Of a stretch of 64,000 bases of DNA, positions 34,132 through 42,371 are shown piece by piece (positions within the stretch are counted from its first letter, which is position 1; every line of letters starts with the position of its first letter). The stretch comes from Spartobacteria bacterium (lineage in GTDB: Bacteria; Verrucomicrobiota; Verrucomicrobiia; Chthoniobacterales; UBA10450). A program made the position numbers and the translations under genes. The stretch covers positions 3,419 to 67,418 of the forward strand of contig PNAS01000042.1 in NCBI GenBank assembly GCA_003169695.1, written 5' to 3'. The notes beneath the pieces were generated by a model that was not told where the DNA came from, ran no database searches, and saw nothing but the letters and a program-made list of their open reading frames with translations.

Positions 34132-34614
34132 TCAGCATGACGTCGGCACGCGTTGCGCAAGGGCGACCGCGTGCGGAATGGCGCCGGCCACAAACTCAAG
34201 ACACTCCACCGCGCCGGATGGTTTGCCGGGAAGCGCGAGAACGAGCGAGCGATCCACCACGGCGCCGAGGCTGCGGGATAGAATTGCGTTGGGCGTGATC
34301 TTCATCGATTCGCGGCGCATCGTTTCGCCAAAACCCGGCAGCTCAACGCGCATCACCCCACGAATTGCTTCCGGTGTGACGTCACGTTCGGCAATGCCAG
34401 TGCCACCTGTGGCGAGGATGAGGCCACAGCCTTGGTCGGAGAACGAGCGGAGTGTTTCCCTGATACGTGAAATTTCGTCCGGAACGACGGCTTCGGAGAG
34501 GACCTGCCAGCCATATTTTTGCGCCGCGCCTTTCAGCGCGGGTCCGCCAAGATCGCTGTATTCGCCGGCCGCCGCGCGATCAGAAATGGCAATGATGCCT
34601 ACCGTGATTTGCAT
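34132..34614 (-). CDS. mog: Molybdopterin adenylyltransferase (MogA/MoaB)
   Basis: Activates molybdopterin by adenylation before Mo insertion. The 160 aa contain the family's GGTGIAERDVTPEA motif, AISDRAAAGEYSDLGGP, SLVLALPGKPSGAVECLEFV and the MRRESMKITPNAILSR segment. Stand-alone MoaB-like or Mog: the length and the final PSGAVE fit Mog. It is third in the minus-strand set moaA-moaC-mog, 59 bp after moaC. moaD, moaE and moeA are not in the window. Confidence 0.9.
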   Translation of the reverse strand: MQITVGIIAISDRAAAGEYSDLGGPALKGAAQKYGWQVLSEAVVPDEISRIRETLRSFSDQGCGLILATGGTGIAERDVTPEAIRGVMRVELPGFGETMRRESMKITPNAILSRSLGAVVDRSLVLALPGKPSGAVECLEFVAGAIPHAVALAQRVPTSC

Positions 34615-34673
34615 ATGTTCGTCTGTGTCTTAGATGGCGCGCGGCAGTTTGTTATCCCGAACTCGCTCGCCCT

Positions 34674-35126
34674 TCAGACATCGCGCTTGGTTTTCTTGAG
34701 CAAGCGAATATCTGTGATCCGCATCTCCTTATCCACGGCTTTGCACATGTCGTAGATGGTCAGCAATGCGACCGCCACGCCGGTCAACGCTTCCATTTCC
34801 ACTCCCGTTTGCGCAACGGTGCGCGCAGTGCATTTCACCTCCAGCCCCGATCCAGAAGTTGCGATCTCGATTTCGGCATGGCTCAAGTTCAGATTGTGAC
34901 AGAGCGGAATGAGCTGCGAAGTTTGCTTGGCCGCTTGAATTCCCGCGATCCGCGCGACTGTGAAGACGTTCCCCTTCCCGATCTGGTTTTTCGCGATCAG
35001 ATCGAGCGTTTCCTGCCCCAAATGAATTTTGCCGGCGGCGACCGCCTCTCTCGCGCTGCGTTCCTTTGCCGAAATATCGACCATTTGTGCATTTCCGTCG
35101 TGGGCCAGGTGTGTCAATCGATTCAC
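34674..35126 (-). CDS. moaC: Cyclic pyranopterin monophosphate synthase
   Basis: Second step of Mo-cofactor synthesis, converting the MoaA product to cPMP. Motifs: GNAQMVDISAKERSAREAVAAGKI, GNVFTVARIAGIQAAKQTSQLIPLCHNL and the C-terminal VEMEALTGVAVALLTIYDMCKAVDK. The track begins at TTG 35132, but that codon sits in the moaA stop (GGTTGA). GTG 35126, with GGAGG six bases upstream, is the better start and gives 150 aa (VNRLTHL). The start and stop regions of moaA and moaC overlap, implying coupled translation. Confidence 0.93.
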   Translation of the reverse strand: MNRLTHLAHDGNAQMVDISAKERSAREAVAAGKIHLGQETLDLIAKNQIGKGNVFTVARIAGIQAAKQTSQLIPLCHNLNLSHAEIEIATSGSGLEVKCTARTVAQTGVEMEALTGVAVALLTIYDMCKAVDKEMRITDIRLLKKTKRDV

Positions 35127-35128
35127 CT

Positions 35129-36130
35129 TCAACCTCCGATCGCCACCATCATTCGCCCCGGCTGGTAGTTCTCCCGAAAATCATGCTGCTCAGGCTTGCG
35201 CTCCACGACATCCAGGAAAAACCGCTTTAATTCTGCGTCCGTCGCCCCGGCTCGCAGCACCTTCATAATGTCGAACTCCAGATAACTTCCGAGACAAGGC
35301 CTGAGCTTGCCGTCGCAGGTCAACCGCAATTTGTTGCAGCTCTCGCAGAAATGCAGATTGGTCATCGCGCCGATAAACCCAATGCGCTGGTCACGTCCCG
35401 GAATCTTGTAGTAACTGGACGGACCGTTCGTGCGGAACGTCGGCTCCGAAATCAACGGGCCATAGCGCGATTCGAGTGCACGCCGCGCTTCTGCGACCGG
35501 CAGAAAATTGTCATCATGGAGAACGTCGCCAGTGCTCACCGGCATCAGCTCAATAAACCGCAGCATCAGGTTTCGCGCCGCGGCGTATTCGACGAGAGGA
35601 ACGAACTGGTCCTCGTTCCGTCCCCGCATCAGAACGCAATTTAATTTTATCTGTTCAAATCCCGCCGCGATGGCGGCCTCGATGCCAGCGAGTGCTTGGG
35701 GCAGGAAATCGCGACCGGTTGTTTGCGCGTAGACCTCAGGGTCAAGCGTATCGAGTGAGACGTTGACGGAATTCACTCCGGCCCCGCGCAACGCCGCAGC
35801 CATCGTGAGGCCCCCCGCGCTCTGGCGCGGGAGCAATGTTCCATTTGTGGAAATGCCGATGTCGTCGATGCCAGGGATCGAGGGCAGCGCCTGGAATAAT
35901 GAAAGGACATCCCGGCGCGTGAGTGGTTCGCCACCAGTGATCCGCACTTTGGAAACGCCCAACTCTGCCGCGACCCGAATGAGCCGCAACGTTTCTTCGT
36001 AAGTAAGAACGTCCTCGCGCGGGAGCCATTCCTGCAGTTCGCGCGGCATGCAATAGGTACAGCGCTCGTTGCAGCGATCCGTGATCGAGACCCGGAGATA
36101 GGAAATGCGATGTCGAAACCGATCCTCCAT
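35129..36130 (-). CDS. moaA: GTP 3',8-cyclase (radical SAM)
   Basis: First step of molybdenum-cofactor synthesis, a 4Fe-4S SAM enzyme. The 333 aa have the radical-SAM CxxxCxxC as CNERCTYC after YLRVSITDR, then ITGGEPLTRRDV, GISTNGTLL, and NVSLDTLDPEVY. The second cluster site is visible at HFCESCNKLRLTCDGKLRPCL (C-x2-C...C). The C-terminus ends HDFRENYQPGRMMVAIGG, close to the RxM...IGG tail of MoaA. It heads moaA-moaC-mog. It is divergent from the lipoprotein gene at 36206 and may share an intergenic promoter region of about 75 bp. Confidence 0.95.
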   Translation of the reverse strand: MEDRFRHRISYLRVSITDRCNERCTYCMPRELQEWLPREDVLTYEETLRLIRVAAELGVSKVRITGGEPLTRRDVLSLFQALPSIPGIDDIGISTNGTLLPRQSAGGLTMAAALRGAGVNSVNVSLDTLDPEVYAQTTGRDFLPQALAGIEAAIAAGFEQIKLNCVLMRGRNEDQFVPLVEYAAARNLMLRFIELMPVSTGDVLHDDNFLPVAEARRALESRYGPLISEPTFRTNGPSSYYKIPGRDQRIGFIGAMTNLHFCESCNKLRLTCDGKLRPCLGSYLEFDIMKVLRAGATDAELKRFFLDVVERKPEQHDFRENYQPGRMMVAIGG

Positions 36131-36205
36131 TGAAGCGCAACGTTACGGTAGCGGCGGTGTTGAATCAAGAAAGTGGGACGATTGACTCGATATAAGGGGG
36201 CCTGT

Positions 36206-36733
36206 ATGATTTTCGGCATGAAGCGTCAAATTCTTCTTCGGGCACTGGCGTTCGGCATTTCAGCGAGCGCATTGATTCTTACGAGCTGTTCGACAACCCA
36301 AACTCGGATTTCCAATCATCCTGACATTTTCCAAACGCTTTCTCCGCGGGATCAAGCGTTGGTTCGTGAGGGAAAGATTCGCGAAGGCATGTCGCAAGAT
36401 GCGGTCTGGCTGGCTTGGGGCACGCCGGATCAAAAGGCAACGGGTAGCGCGCGCGGCCGACCAGTAGAGACATGGATATACGACGATTACACTTACGCGA
36501 ACGCGCCTTATCCCTATCCTTACGGCCCGTATGGATACGGTGGGTACTTCGGCGGCGGCGTTGTCTTTCACAGTCATCATCACCATCGCTTCGCCATTAT
36601 TGGAGATCCCTTCTTCGATCCCTTTTACTACTCCTATATTCCGCCACGGGTGGCTTACCCGGCTAAGACGGTGTCTTTTGTTAATGGCCGCGTCGTTTCG
36701 ATTCAGGTTCTGACTCCGCCGCGGACTTATTAA
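36206..36733 (+). CDS. BamE-like lipoprotein with Tyr/His-rich tail
   Basis: A 175-aa outer-envelope lipoprotein. MIFGMKRQILLRALAFGISASALILTSCST carries a lipobox (LILTSC). A short SmpA/OmlA (BamE)-like module follows: TLSPRDQALVREGKIREGMSQDAVWLAWGTPDQ, then a low-complexity Tyr/Pro/Gly/His region (YPYPYGPYGYGGYFGGG, SHHHHRF). ATG 36206 is preferred over M16 because AAGGGGG lies 7 bases upstream. The module likely packs against an assembly partner, but binding is inferred. The next gene on the strand is ubiD. Confidence 0.8.
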   Translation: MIFGMKRQILLRALAFGISASALILTSCSTTQTRISNHPDIFQTLSPRDQALVREGKIREGMSQDAVWLAWGTPDQKATGSARGRPVETWIYDDYTYANAPYPYPYGPYGYGGYFGGGVVFHSHHHHRFAIIGDPFFDPFYYSYIPPRVAYPAKTVSFVNGRVVSIQVLTPPRTY

Positions 36734-36780
36734 TCGCTGCGAACCCGACGGCGGTCTTGTCGTTCGATTGCGGAAGCGCG

Positions 36781-38298
36781 ATGCTCCGGCCGATGGCCTA
36801 CAGCTCATTTCGGCAATTCGTCGACGCGTTGGAAGAAGCGGGTGAGCTGACCCGTATCGCCACTCCGGTCGATACTGATCTGCTCATCGCGGAATGGGCG
36901 AATCGCGAAATGAAATCGCCTAACGGCGGGAAGGCACTCCTTTTCGAAAAGCCCACCATCGACGGCAAAGCATCGCCGTTCCCGCTCGCTATCAACACCA
37001 TGGGATCGCGCCGTCGCATGGCGCTCGCATTGCAGGTCCACAGCGTGGAAGATCTCGCGCAGGAGATCCAACTCATCCTCAAGGCGAAACCGCCGACGGA
37101 TCTGCGAGAAGGCTGGAGTCTCCTCAAGCAGGGCCTTCACCTGCTCCATGCGCGTCCGCGGCATTCGAAGGAGGGCGCTTGCCAGGAAGTGGTACACCGC
37201 TTCGCGGAACATCCAACGTCCAACGTCCAACGTTCAGCGTCCAACTCCACGGGGTTGACGCTGTCCGATCTCCCCATCCTGAAATGCTGGCCGAAAGATG
37301 GCGGTCGTTTCATCACCCTGCCGAATGTGCACACCCGCGATCCTGACACGGGGGCACGTAATCTCGGCATGTATCGCATGCAGGTTTACGATGAACGAAC
37401 GACGGGAATGCATTGGCAGGTGCACAAGGTCGGGGCGCGCCATGGCCAGCGTTATTACCAACGCGGTGAGCGCATGCCGGTGGCCGTTTGTCTGGGCGGC
37501 GATCCGGCTTACACGTTCGCCGCGACCGCGCCGTTGCCCGACGGCTTGGACGAAATTCTCTTCGCCGGGTTCATTCGCAAGAAATCAGTCGATCTTGTGC
37601 CGTGCAAAACTGTTGAGCTGGAAGTTCCGAGCGACGTCGATTTCGTGCTCGAAGGCTACGTTCAGCCGGGCGAAACGCGGCCCGAAGGCCCATTTGGCGA
37701 TCACACCGGTTTCTATACCGCGATCGAGGATTACCCCGTCTTCCATTTGACCGCGATCACGCATCGCCGCGATGCGATTTATCCGACCACGATCGTCGGA
37801 ATTCCGCCGATGGAAGACTTCTACATGGGCGACGCCAGCGTTCGGATTTTCTTGCCCGTCTTTAAGATGAACTTTCCGGAACTGGTCGACATGACTCTCC
37901 CGCCCGAAGGAGTTTTCCATAACCTGGTCTTCGTCAGCATCAGGAAGCAGTACCCGTATCAGGCATTCAAGGTGATGCACGGACTCTGGGGCATGGGGCA
38001 AATGATGTTCAGCAAGTACATCGTGGTCGTAGACGAAGATTGCGATGTCCACAATACGAGCGAAGTCCTTTTCCGCTTGTGCGCGAATACCGATCCCGAG
38101 CGCGATAGCACGATCATCCGCAACCCCAGCGATTCGCTCGATCACGCGCCTACTTCGCAGAACATCGGGTCACACATGGGATTCGACGCCACCCGCAAAC
38201 TCCCCGGCGAAAACTATCATCGCTCCTGGCCCGAGCTCCTGAAAATGACCGACGAAGCGCAGGCGCTCGTCGACGCGCTGCAAAAAAAGATCGGCTGA
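36781..38298 (+). CDS. UbiD-family prenyl-FMN decarboxylase
   Basis: Decarboxylase of the UbiD/FDC family, which uses prenylated FMN made by UbiX; roles include ubiquinone/menaquinone synthesis and aromatic acid breakdown. Family blocks: LTLSDLPILKCWPKDGGRFITLPNVHTRDPDTG, MYRMQVYDERTTGMHWQ, GGDPAYTFAATAPLPDG, EGYVQPGETRPEGPFGDHTGFY and the C-terminal MMFSKYIVVVDEDCDVHN. Residues 141-155 or so (HPTSNVQRSASN) are encoded by a DNA repeat, placed in frame before the conserved LTLSDLP. ATG 36781 has GGAAG 8 bases upstream; 36793 is also possible. ubiX is absent here. Confidence 0.9.
   Translation: MLRPMAYSSFRQFVDALEEAGELTRIATPVDTDLLIAEWANREMKSPNGGKALLFEKPTIDGKASPFPLAINTMGSRRRMALALQVHSVEDLAQEIQLILKAKPPTDLREGWSLLKQGLHLLHARPRHSKEGACQEVVHRFAEHPTSNVQRSASNSTGLTLSDLPILKCWPKDGGRFITLPNVHTRDPDTGARNLGMYRMQVYDERTTGMHWQVHKVGARHGQRYYQRGERMPVAVCLGGDPAYTFAATAPLPDGLDEILFAGFIRKKSVDLVPCKTVELEVPSDVDFVLEGYVQPGETRPEGPFGDHTGFYTAIEDYPVFHLTAITHRRDAIYPTTIVGIPPMEDFYMGDASVRIFLPVFKMNFPELVDMTLPPEGVFHNLVFVSIRKQYPYQAFKVMHGLWGMGQMMFSKYIVVVDEDCDVHNTSEVLFRLCANTDPERDSTIIRNPSDSLDHAPTSQNIGSHMGFDATRKLPGENYHRSWPELLKMTDEAQALVDALQKKIG
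37202..37246. repeat. Repeat E (CCAACGTT tandem), copy in ubiD
   Basis: CATCCAACGTCCAACGTCCA followed by ACGTTCAGCGTCCAACTCC. It is in frame inside ubiD and codes for HPTSNVQRSASN; homologues run directly from the preceding helix to the LSDLP block. It matches the intergenic copy at 28329. Confidence 0.93.
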
Positions 38299-38300
38299 CG

Positions 38301-38324
38301 GTAGGGCGAGACTCTGTCGAGTCG
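38301..38324. repeat. Repeat F copy 2, downstream of ubiD
   Basis: GTAGGGCGAGACTCTGTCGA, with a GACTC-TGTC-GAGTC hairpin, starts 2 bp after the ubiD stop. No T run follows, so I do not call it a terminator. The GTAGGGCGAG head is shared with 30602. Confidence 0.7.
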
Positions 38325-38432
38325 CAGGCGCACGATCTGATTCTGGCCCTGTGTTCCGCGACCGAGGCAGAAAAGGGCTTGACGCAAGTAAGAGGGGTGG
38401 TCTTCGACGGCGCCGCAACTGCTTTGGAATGC

Positions 38433-38603
38433 ATGAGTATCATGAGGCGACGGATCAGCATGATAATTGCCCTCGCGGGCTTAGCACTTTGCTCCTGTGA
38501 GGACCGAAATACGCATTCCACCGAGTCCACCAGCCGACAGCAGCAAAGCTCCGAGAAATCGACAAACGGACGATGGATCAGTTGTGCTTTATGCCCAGCT
38601 TGA
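38433..38603 (+). CDS. Putative small lipoprotein (56 aa)
   Basis: The track ORF from 38379 is longer; ATG 38433 gives MSIMRRRISMIIALAGLALCSCED, a signal with a lipobox (LALCSC), followed by a Ser/Thr/Gln-rich tail ending in RWISCALCPA. It would be a very short surface lipoprotein. No homologue is recognised. It is the only coding candidate in the 490-bp gap between ubiD and the glycine-zipper gene; the rest (38604-38790) shows nothing identifiable. Confidence 0.45.
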   Translation: MSIMRRRISMIIALAGLALCSCEDRNTHSTESTSRQQQSSEKSTNGRWISCALCPA

Positions 38604-38790
38604 GTTCCAGCGTCCCGCAACTGAGCAACTCCCATAATTTATCGGTGTTACTGGAAGGCCCCAAATCTCTTTAACCTATTTATTCTGGGGTCTCGTCCGG
38701 CACCAACCCAACACCGATCCCGGCGACATCGTAATCGGTCTTCCTTCTGACCGCCATCGCGCACCGGCACGATGCGATTTATTTCTGAAG

Positions 38791-39180
38791 CTACGGCTTA
38801 CGAAAGTACCCGCCGCCTACGCTGTCTTCCACGAGAGCGCCATGCGGGACTCTGCGCAGGTTGTAGATTTGGTGTGGCGGATACGGGCTCTGATAAAACC
38901 CGGGCGTTTCCGTTCTGCGGCCGAACGGAAAACCACTTCGCGGCCGTGGCCCGTACCGCACGGCCTCAGCTTCATCGATGGACGAACCGATGAGAGCGCC
39001 GGTGTCTGCGCCAATAACCGCGCCCACGACGGCCCCGCGCACATTACCGGTTGCGGCGGCGCCGAGAATCGCGCCCGTGGCTGCTCCCCAGCCGGCGCCT
39101 TGCCCGGTGGCTGTGTCGCAGGAGCTGACCGCGAAGGAAACCAAGAGCAGAGCGGACCCAATCAGGAAGACGTTCTTCAT
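38791..39180 (-). CDS. Glycine-zipper lipoprotein
   Basis: A 129-aa protein starting MKNVFLIGSALLLVSFAVSSCDT, with lipobox VSSC. A glycine-zipper region follows (GWGAATGAILGAAATGNVRGAVVGAVIGADTGALIG), whose regular Gly/Ala spacing packs helices, as in SlyB-, PcP- and OmpA-linked proteins. The C-terminal third (RYGPRPRSGFPFG...YPPHQIYNLRRVPHGA) is Pro/Tyr-rich. The structural role is inferred. It is the minus-strand neighbour of the terpenoid synthase but is not part of its operon; 42 bp separate the stop of the latter and this gene's start. Confidence 0.82.
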   Translation of the reverse strand: MKNVFLIGSALLLVSFAVSSCDTATGQGAGWGAATGAILGAAATGNVRGAVVGAVIGADTGALIGSSIDEAEAVRYGPRPRSGFPFGRRTETPGFYQSPYPPHQIYNLRRVPHGALVEDSVGGGYFRKP

Positions 39181-39222
39181 AATCTAGCGGACAAATAGGA
39201 TGAGATGAGGTCAGACGGGCCA

Positions 39223-40080
39223 TCACTGTCTCCTGTTCAAAAAAACTCGCAGAAGTTGCGCGGCGACCCGGCCACCCTTCTCGAGCCGAGTCAGTCGATA
39301 TTCCTTTTCGAAAACACGAAAGCCGTCCGCTTTCATTCGCTGCAATAAGGCCTGATAAATCGAACGCATTATTTCCGCCGCCACCATCGAGCGGCGATCC
39401 TCCCGCGGCAGCAGGTCTGCGGCGTGCACGAAGAATTCGTCGGCCCGCGCGGCTTCAAATTCCATCAGGCGGAAAAACGGCTCATTGTATTTTTTGAGGC
39501 GAAGATCTTCCTCGGGGTAATCGAAACGGGCGAGATCCTGTCGCGGCAGATAGATACGTCCGTTGCTCAGATCTTTGCCGACGTCGCGGATGATGTTGGT
39601 CATCTGCAGTGCCAGGCCAAGCTGGATCGCGTATTGGCGGCAGGCCGGATTGCGGTATCCGAAAATTTCAATACTGACAAGACCGACGACGCTCGCGACG
39701 CGATAGCAATACACCCGCAATTCTTCAAAGGAATTGTATCGGACGTTCTCCAAGTCCATCTCAACGCCATCGATAATTTCCTCCAGCATTGCCGGCGTAA
39801 GAGAATATTTCGCGATCAAATCACGCACGTTGCGCGCGAGCTTGGGCTCATCAGGCGTGCCTTTCCGGAGCCATCGGCGCCATGCGGTCAGATCGTGGGC
39901 TTTTTCCCGAACGGTAAGGTCGGTCGAGTCCGCGATGTCGTCGATCACCCGGCAGAACGCATAAAAGATGGTGATGTCCTCACGGCGTTCACGCCCGAGT
40001 GAGACGAAGGCCAAAGCCAGGTTCGATTTGCTTTCGCGGGTGATTTTGGCTGCATTCACCTTCTCTAATACCGGATCCAC
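39223..40080 (-). CDS. Squalene/phytoene synthase-family enzyme (HpnD-like)
   Basis: Head-to-head prenyl synthase making presqualene/squalene or phytoene. 285 aa from GTG 40080 (VDPVLEKVNAAKIT); the 339-aa track ORF overlaps the upstream gene's frame and adds 54 residues unlike the family. Both Mg-binding aspartate motifs are present: FCRVIDDIAD and NIIRDVGKDLSNGRIYLP. The second is closer to HpnD (presqualene-PP synthase) than to CrtB, but this is not decisive. The start codon overlaps the upstream membrane-protein stop by 16 bp. Gene order lepA-lepB-membrane protein-synthase may indicate hopanoid or carotenoid membrane lipids. Confidence 0.88.
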   Translation of the reverse strand: MDPVLEKVNAAKITRESKSNLALAFVSLGRERREDITIFYAFCRVIDDIADSTDLTVREKAHDLTAWRRWLRKGTPDEPKLARNVRDLIAKYSLTPAMLEEIIDGVEMDLENVRYNSFEELRVYCYRVASVVGLVSIEIFGYRNPACRQYAIQLGLALQMTNIIRDVGKDLSNGRIYLPRQDLARFDYPEEDLRLKKYNEPFFRLMEFEAARADEFFVHAADLLPREDRRSMVAAEIMRSIYQALLQRMKADGFRVFEKEYRLTRLEKGGRVAAQLLRVFLNRRQ

Positions 40081-41243
40081 GTTTCCTGATTCGCGCGCGC
40101 GGTCTCGCACTGGCGGAACAGACAAACCCATGAGGCCAGGAGCCAGCCTGTAATAAGTCCGCGCACACAAACGTAAATTACCTTCCACACGATCACGGCC
40201 CCCACGCGATCCGCCACCGCACCGCGGACGATGGCATCGCACGCCGTCAGAAAGAAAAAATGCAGCGCCGCGATGAGCAAAAACCAGCCGAAGCGATAGA
40301 AGTTGCGTCGAATAAATTCGCGATGAGCGCGAAAGGCAGCTCCCAAACTTTCGTTATGGAGTGCGAGCGAAATCTGGACTGAGCAAAACGCTATGATTAA
40401 TCCGCTCATCACGAGGCGCTCGAGCGGCAGAAAATCGAGGACACCAGGAACGTTCCGGAAATACGCCAGCAAGAGCGGCGCTCGCACGATCAAGGTGCTC
40501 ACGATGACGACGATGCCGGCCCATTCCAGGACATAGCTGAAGCGGCGCATCGCGAACCGGAACAGATCTCCTTCACCGAAGCTCAAGCCCTTGACCCACG
40601 CCAGACAAACGGTGATCAGGTAAACCTGAATGTAGACGCCAAACAGGTATTCGAAGATGAATGCCACCGCGTCGATCGTCGCCGAGATTTGCAGTAATCC
40701 GGCGGTGGGCCCCACCCCACCCCACTCCGGCAATCGCCAAAAAGCGATCGGCTTCAGGAGGGTGGCGAAAACGCTAATGAGCAAAACGAGGTAGATCGCA
40801 TAGCCCCAAAGTTGATAGCGTTTCCGCAGCGCGCGAAACAGGGCGCCGTGCAGTCCGCGCCAGTTGAGGATCAAGAGAACGGCCGCGAGAACCGACAATG
40901 GATAGGTGGTCGTCGCGTTGTCGAAAATTCCCGCGACCCCTTCCAGCGCCGGCAGCGGGACTTCACGCCAGATTTCCACGAAGCGCGGCCACTCCCAGCT
41001 GTTCGGCGCAAGAATCTGGCTGAAATCGAGATCCGAAGGCTGTTGCAGCGGAGTGAAGGTTGCGAATTGGAAGACCGAATAGACGCAGCCCAACAACGTG
41101 AACGTGAGCCAGATTCGTTTGAAACGCGTGATGCAGCGAAAGCCGTCGCGCAACGCGAGACGGATCGGATTAAAGAGCATCACGGTGGCATAGCCGCTGC
41201 AAAGTCCCAGCAGCGGATAGACTCGCGGCACGCTCGAAAGCAT
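40065..41243 (-). CDS. Polytopic membrane protein, unknown function
   Basis: A 392-aa protein with about eight transmembrane segments, e.g. FKRIWLTFTLLGCVYSVFQFA, YPLSVLAAVLLILNW, LWGYAIYLVLLISVFATLLKP, FEYLFGVYIQVYLITVCLAW, FSYVLEWAGIVVIVSTLIV and FGWFLLIAALHFFFLTA. There is no catalytic motif or transporter signature; I do not recognise the family. It follows lepB by 10 bp, and the squalene/phytoene-synthase start overlaps its 3' end, so the three are a tight unit. A role in lipid or envelope processing is plausible from context only. Confidence 0.78.
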   Translation of the reverse strand: MLSSVPRVYPLLGLCSGYATVMLFNPIRLALRDGFRCITRFKRIWLTFTLLGCVYSVFQFATFTPLQQPSDLDFSQILAPNSWEWPRFVEIWREVPLPALEGVAGIFDNATTTYPLSVLAAVLLILNWRGLHGALFRALRKRYQLWGYAIYLVLLISVFATLLKPIAFWRLPEWGGVGPTAGLLQISATIDAVAFIFEYLFGVYIQVYLITVCLAWVKGLSFGEGDLFRFAMRRFSYVLEWAGIVVIVSTLIVRAPLLLAYFRNVPGVLDFLPLERLVMSGLIIAFCSVQISLALHNESLGAAFRAHREFIRRNFYRFGWFLLIAALHFFFLTACDAIVRGAVADRVGAVIVWKVIYVCVRGLITGWLLASWVCLFRQCETARANQETWIRY

Positions 41244-41253
41244 TTGGCCTTGC

Positions 41254-42351
41254 CTAACGAATCAAGCCCCAGTGGCGATTGAAGGGCCAATAAACAAACA
41301 ACCCGCGTCCGACCAGGTTTTCCTCGGGCACGGGCCCCCACCAGCGGCTGTCGTAGCTGTTGTAACTGTTGTCGCCCATCGCGAAGAAATGGCGCTCCGG
41401 CACCGTGTAAATTTTGGTCGGATCGGATAGATAATCACGCCCCGGCGCGTAACCACGGTAACCATCTTTTGCCGCCATGACGCGGCCGAATCCAAAGTCT
41501 TCCGCGACCTTGCCATTCACATGGAGAAGCGGCGGATCGATCCGCAAGGTATCGCCCGGCACGCCGCCGAGGCGCTTGATAAAAAATGGCGCGCCAGTTT
41601 CCGGATCGCCCGGAATTCCAAAAATGTTATCCGTGCGAAAGACAAAGACGTCGCCGCGATGCGGCTTCACAAAATTATAAGTGCACTTATCCACGAAGAC
41701 CTGATCGCCGGTGTCGACCGCTCCCTTCGCGATCGTCTCTCCCTTTCCGTAGTGGTTTCCGGGAAGGACTTTGAAGTCCTGGCGGAGCGTGTCGGGCGGT
41801 GCATAGACGAGAAAGTTTTGCCGTTCACAAACGATCCGGGAAAAGGTAAAAAAGAAGGCAAACTTTTTCGGAAGGACCTGGGTGACCTGATCGTCTTGGG
41901 CGGAAACGACGTTGATGTAGTTGCGCCCCAAAATAACGAACTCGCCGATCTGGCGGAGGATGTTCGGCGCCGGCTGGGTCGCCGGCGTGGGATGGCCGAT
42001 GATGCCGTTCAACGTCGGTTGCATGGAACCGGTCGGAATTTTGAACGGCTGCAAAAAATACGACCGGATCCCGATCGCCACGACAATCGCGACCAAAATC
42101 ACTTCAATGTTTTCACGCCACGCCGCGTCTTTCGGCGTTGGCATGTGCTGCATATAGAAAGTGTGCAGACGCTCGGACTCGTCTTTCACCGCCTTCTTGT
42201 CGCGCGCGTCTAATGCCTTCCGCAATTTCTCGATCTGCGCCTTCAAATCCGAAATCGTCGCTTGGCTCAGAACATCTTTGCGATAGCAAAGCAATTTCTC
42301 GGCGTGGCGAATGAGGAGGCGACCGTGTTGGATGTAGCTAGGTGTGAACAT
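41254..42351 (-). CDS. lepB: Signal peptidase I
   Basis: Membrane serine peptidase that removes signal peptides. The 365 aa include a long cytoplasmic N-terminus with a charged helix (SQATISDLKAQIEKLRKALDARDKK), one transmembrane segment (IEVILVAIVVAIGIRSYFL, about 82-100), the catalytic Ser in IPTGSMQPTL (S109), the catalytic Lys in FFIKRLGGVPGD (K259), and the family box GDNSYNSYDSRWWGPVP. An insert of about 80 residues between the Ser and Lys boxes makes it longer than E. coli-like forms. It sits 20 bp after lepA in the classic lepA-lepB pairing. Confidence 0.93.
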   Translation of the reverse strand: MFTPSYIQHGRLLIRHAEKLLCYRKDVLSQATISDLKAQIEKLRKALDARDKKAVKDESERLHTFYMQHMPTPKDAAWRENIEVILVAIVVAIGIRSYFLQPFKIPTGSMQPTLNGIIGHPTPATQPAPNILRQIGEFVILGRNYINVVSAQDDQVTQVLPKKFAFFFTFSRIVCERQNFLVYAPPDTLRQDFKVLPGNHYGKGETIAKGAVDTGDQVFVDKCTYNFVKPHRGDVFVFRTDNIFGIPGDPETGAPFFIKRLGGVPGDTLRIDPPLLHVNGKVAEDFGFGRVMAAKDGYRGYAPGRDYLSDPTKIYTVPERHFFAMGDNSYNSYDSRWWGPVPEENLVGRGLFVYWPFNRHWGLIR

Positions 42352-42371
42352 GTAAATTGCGGCCTAACGAG

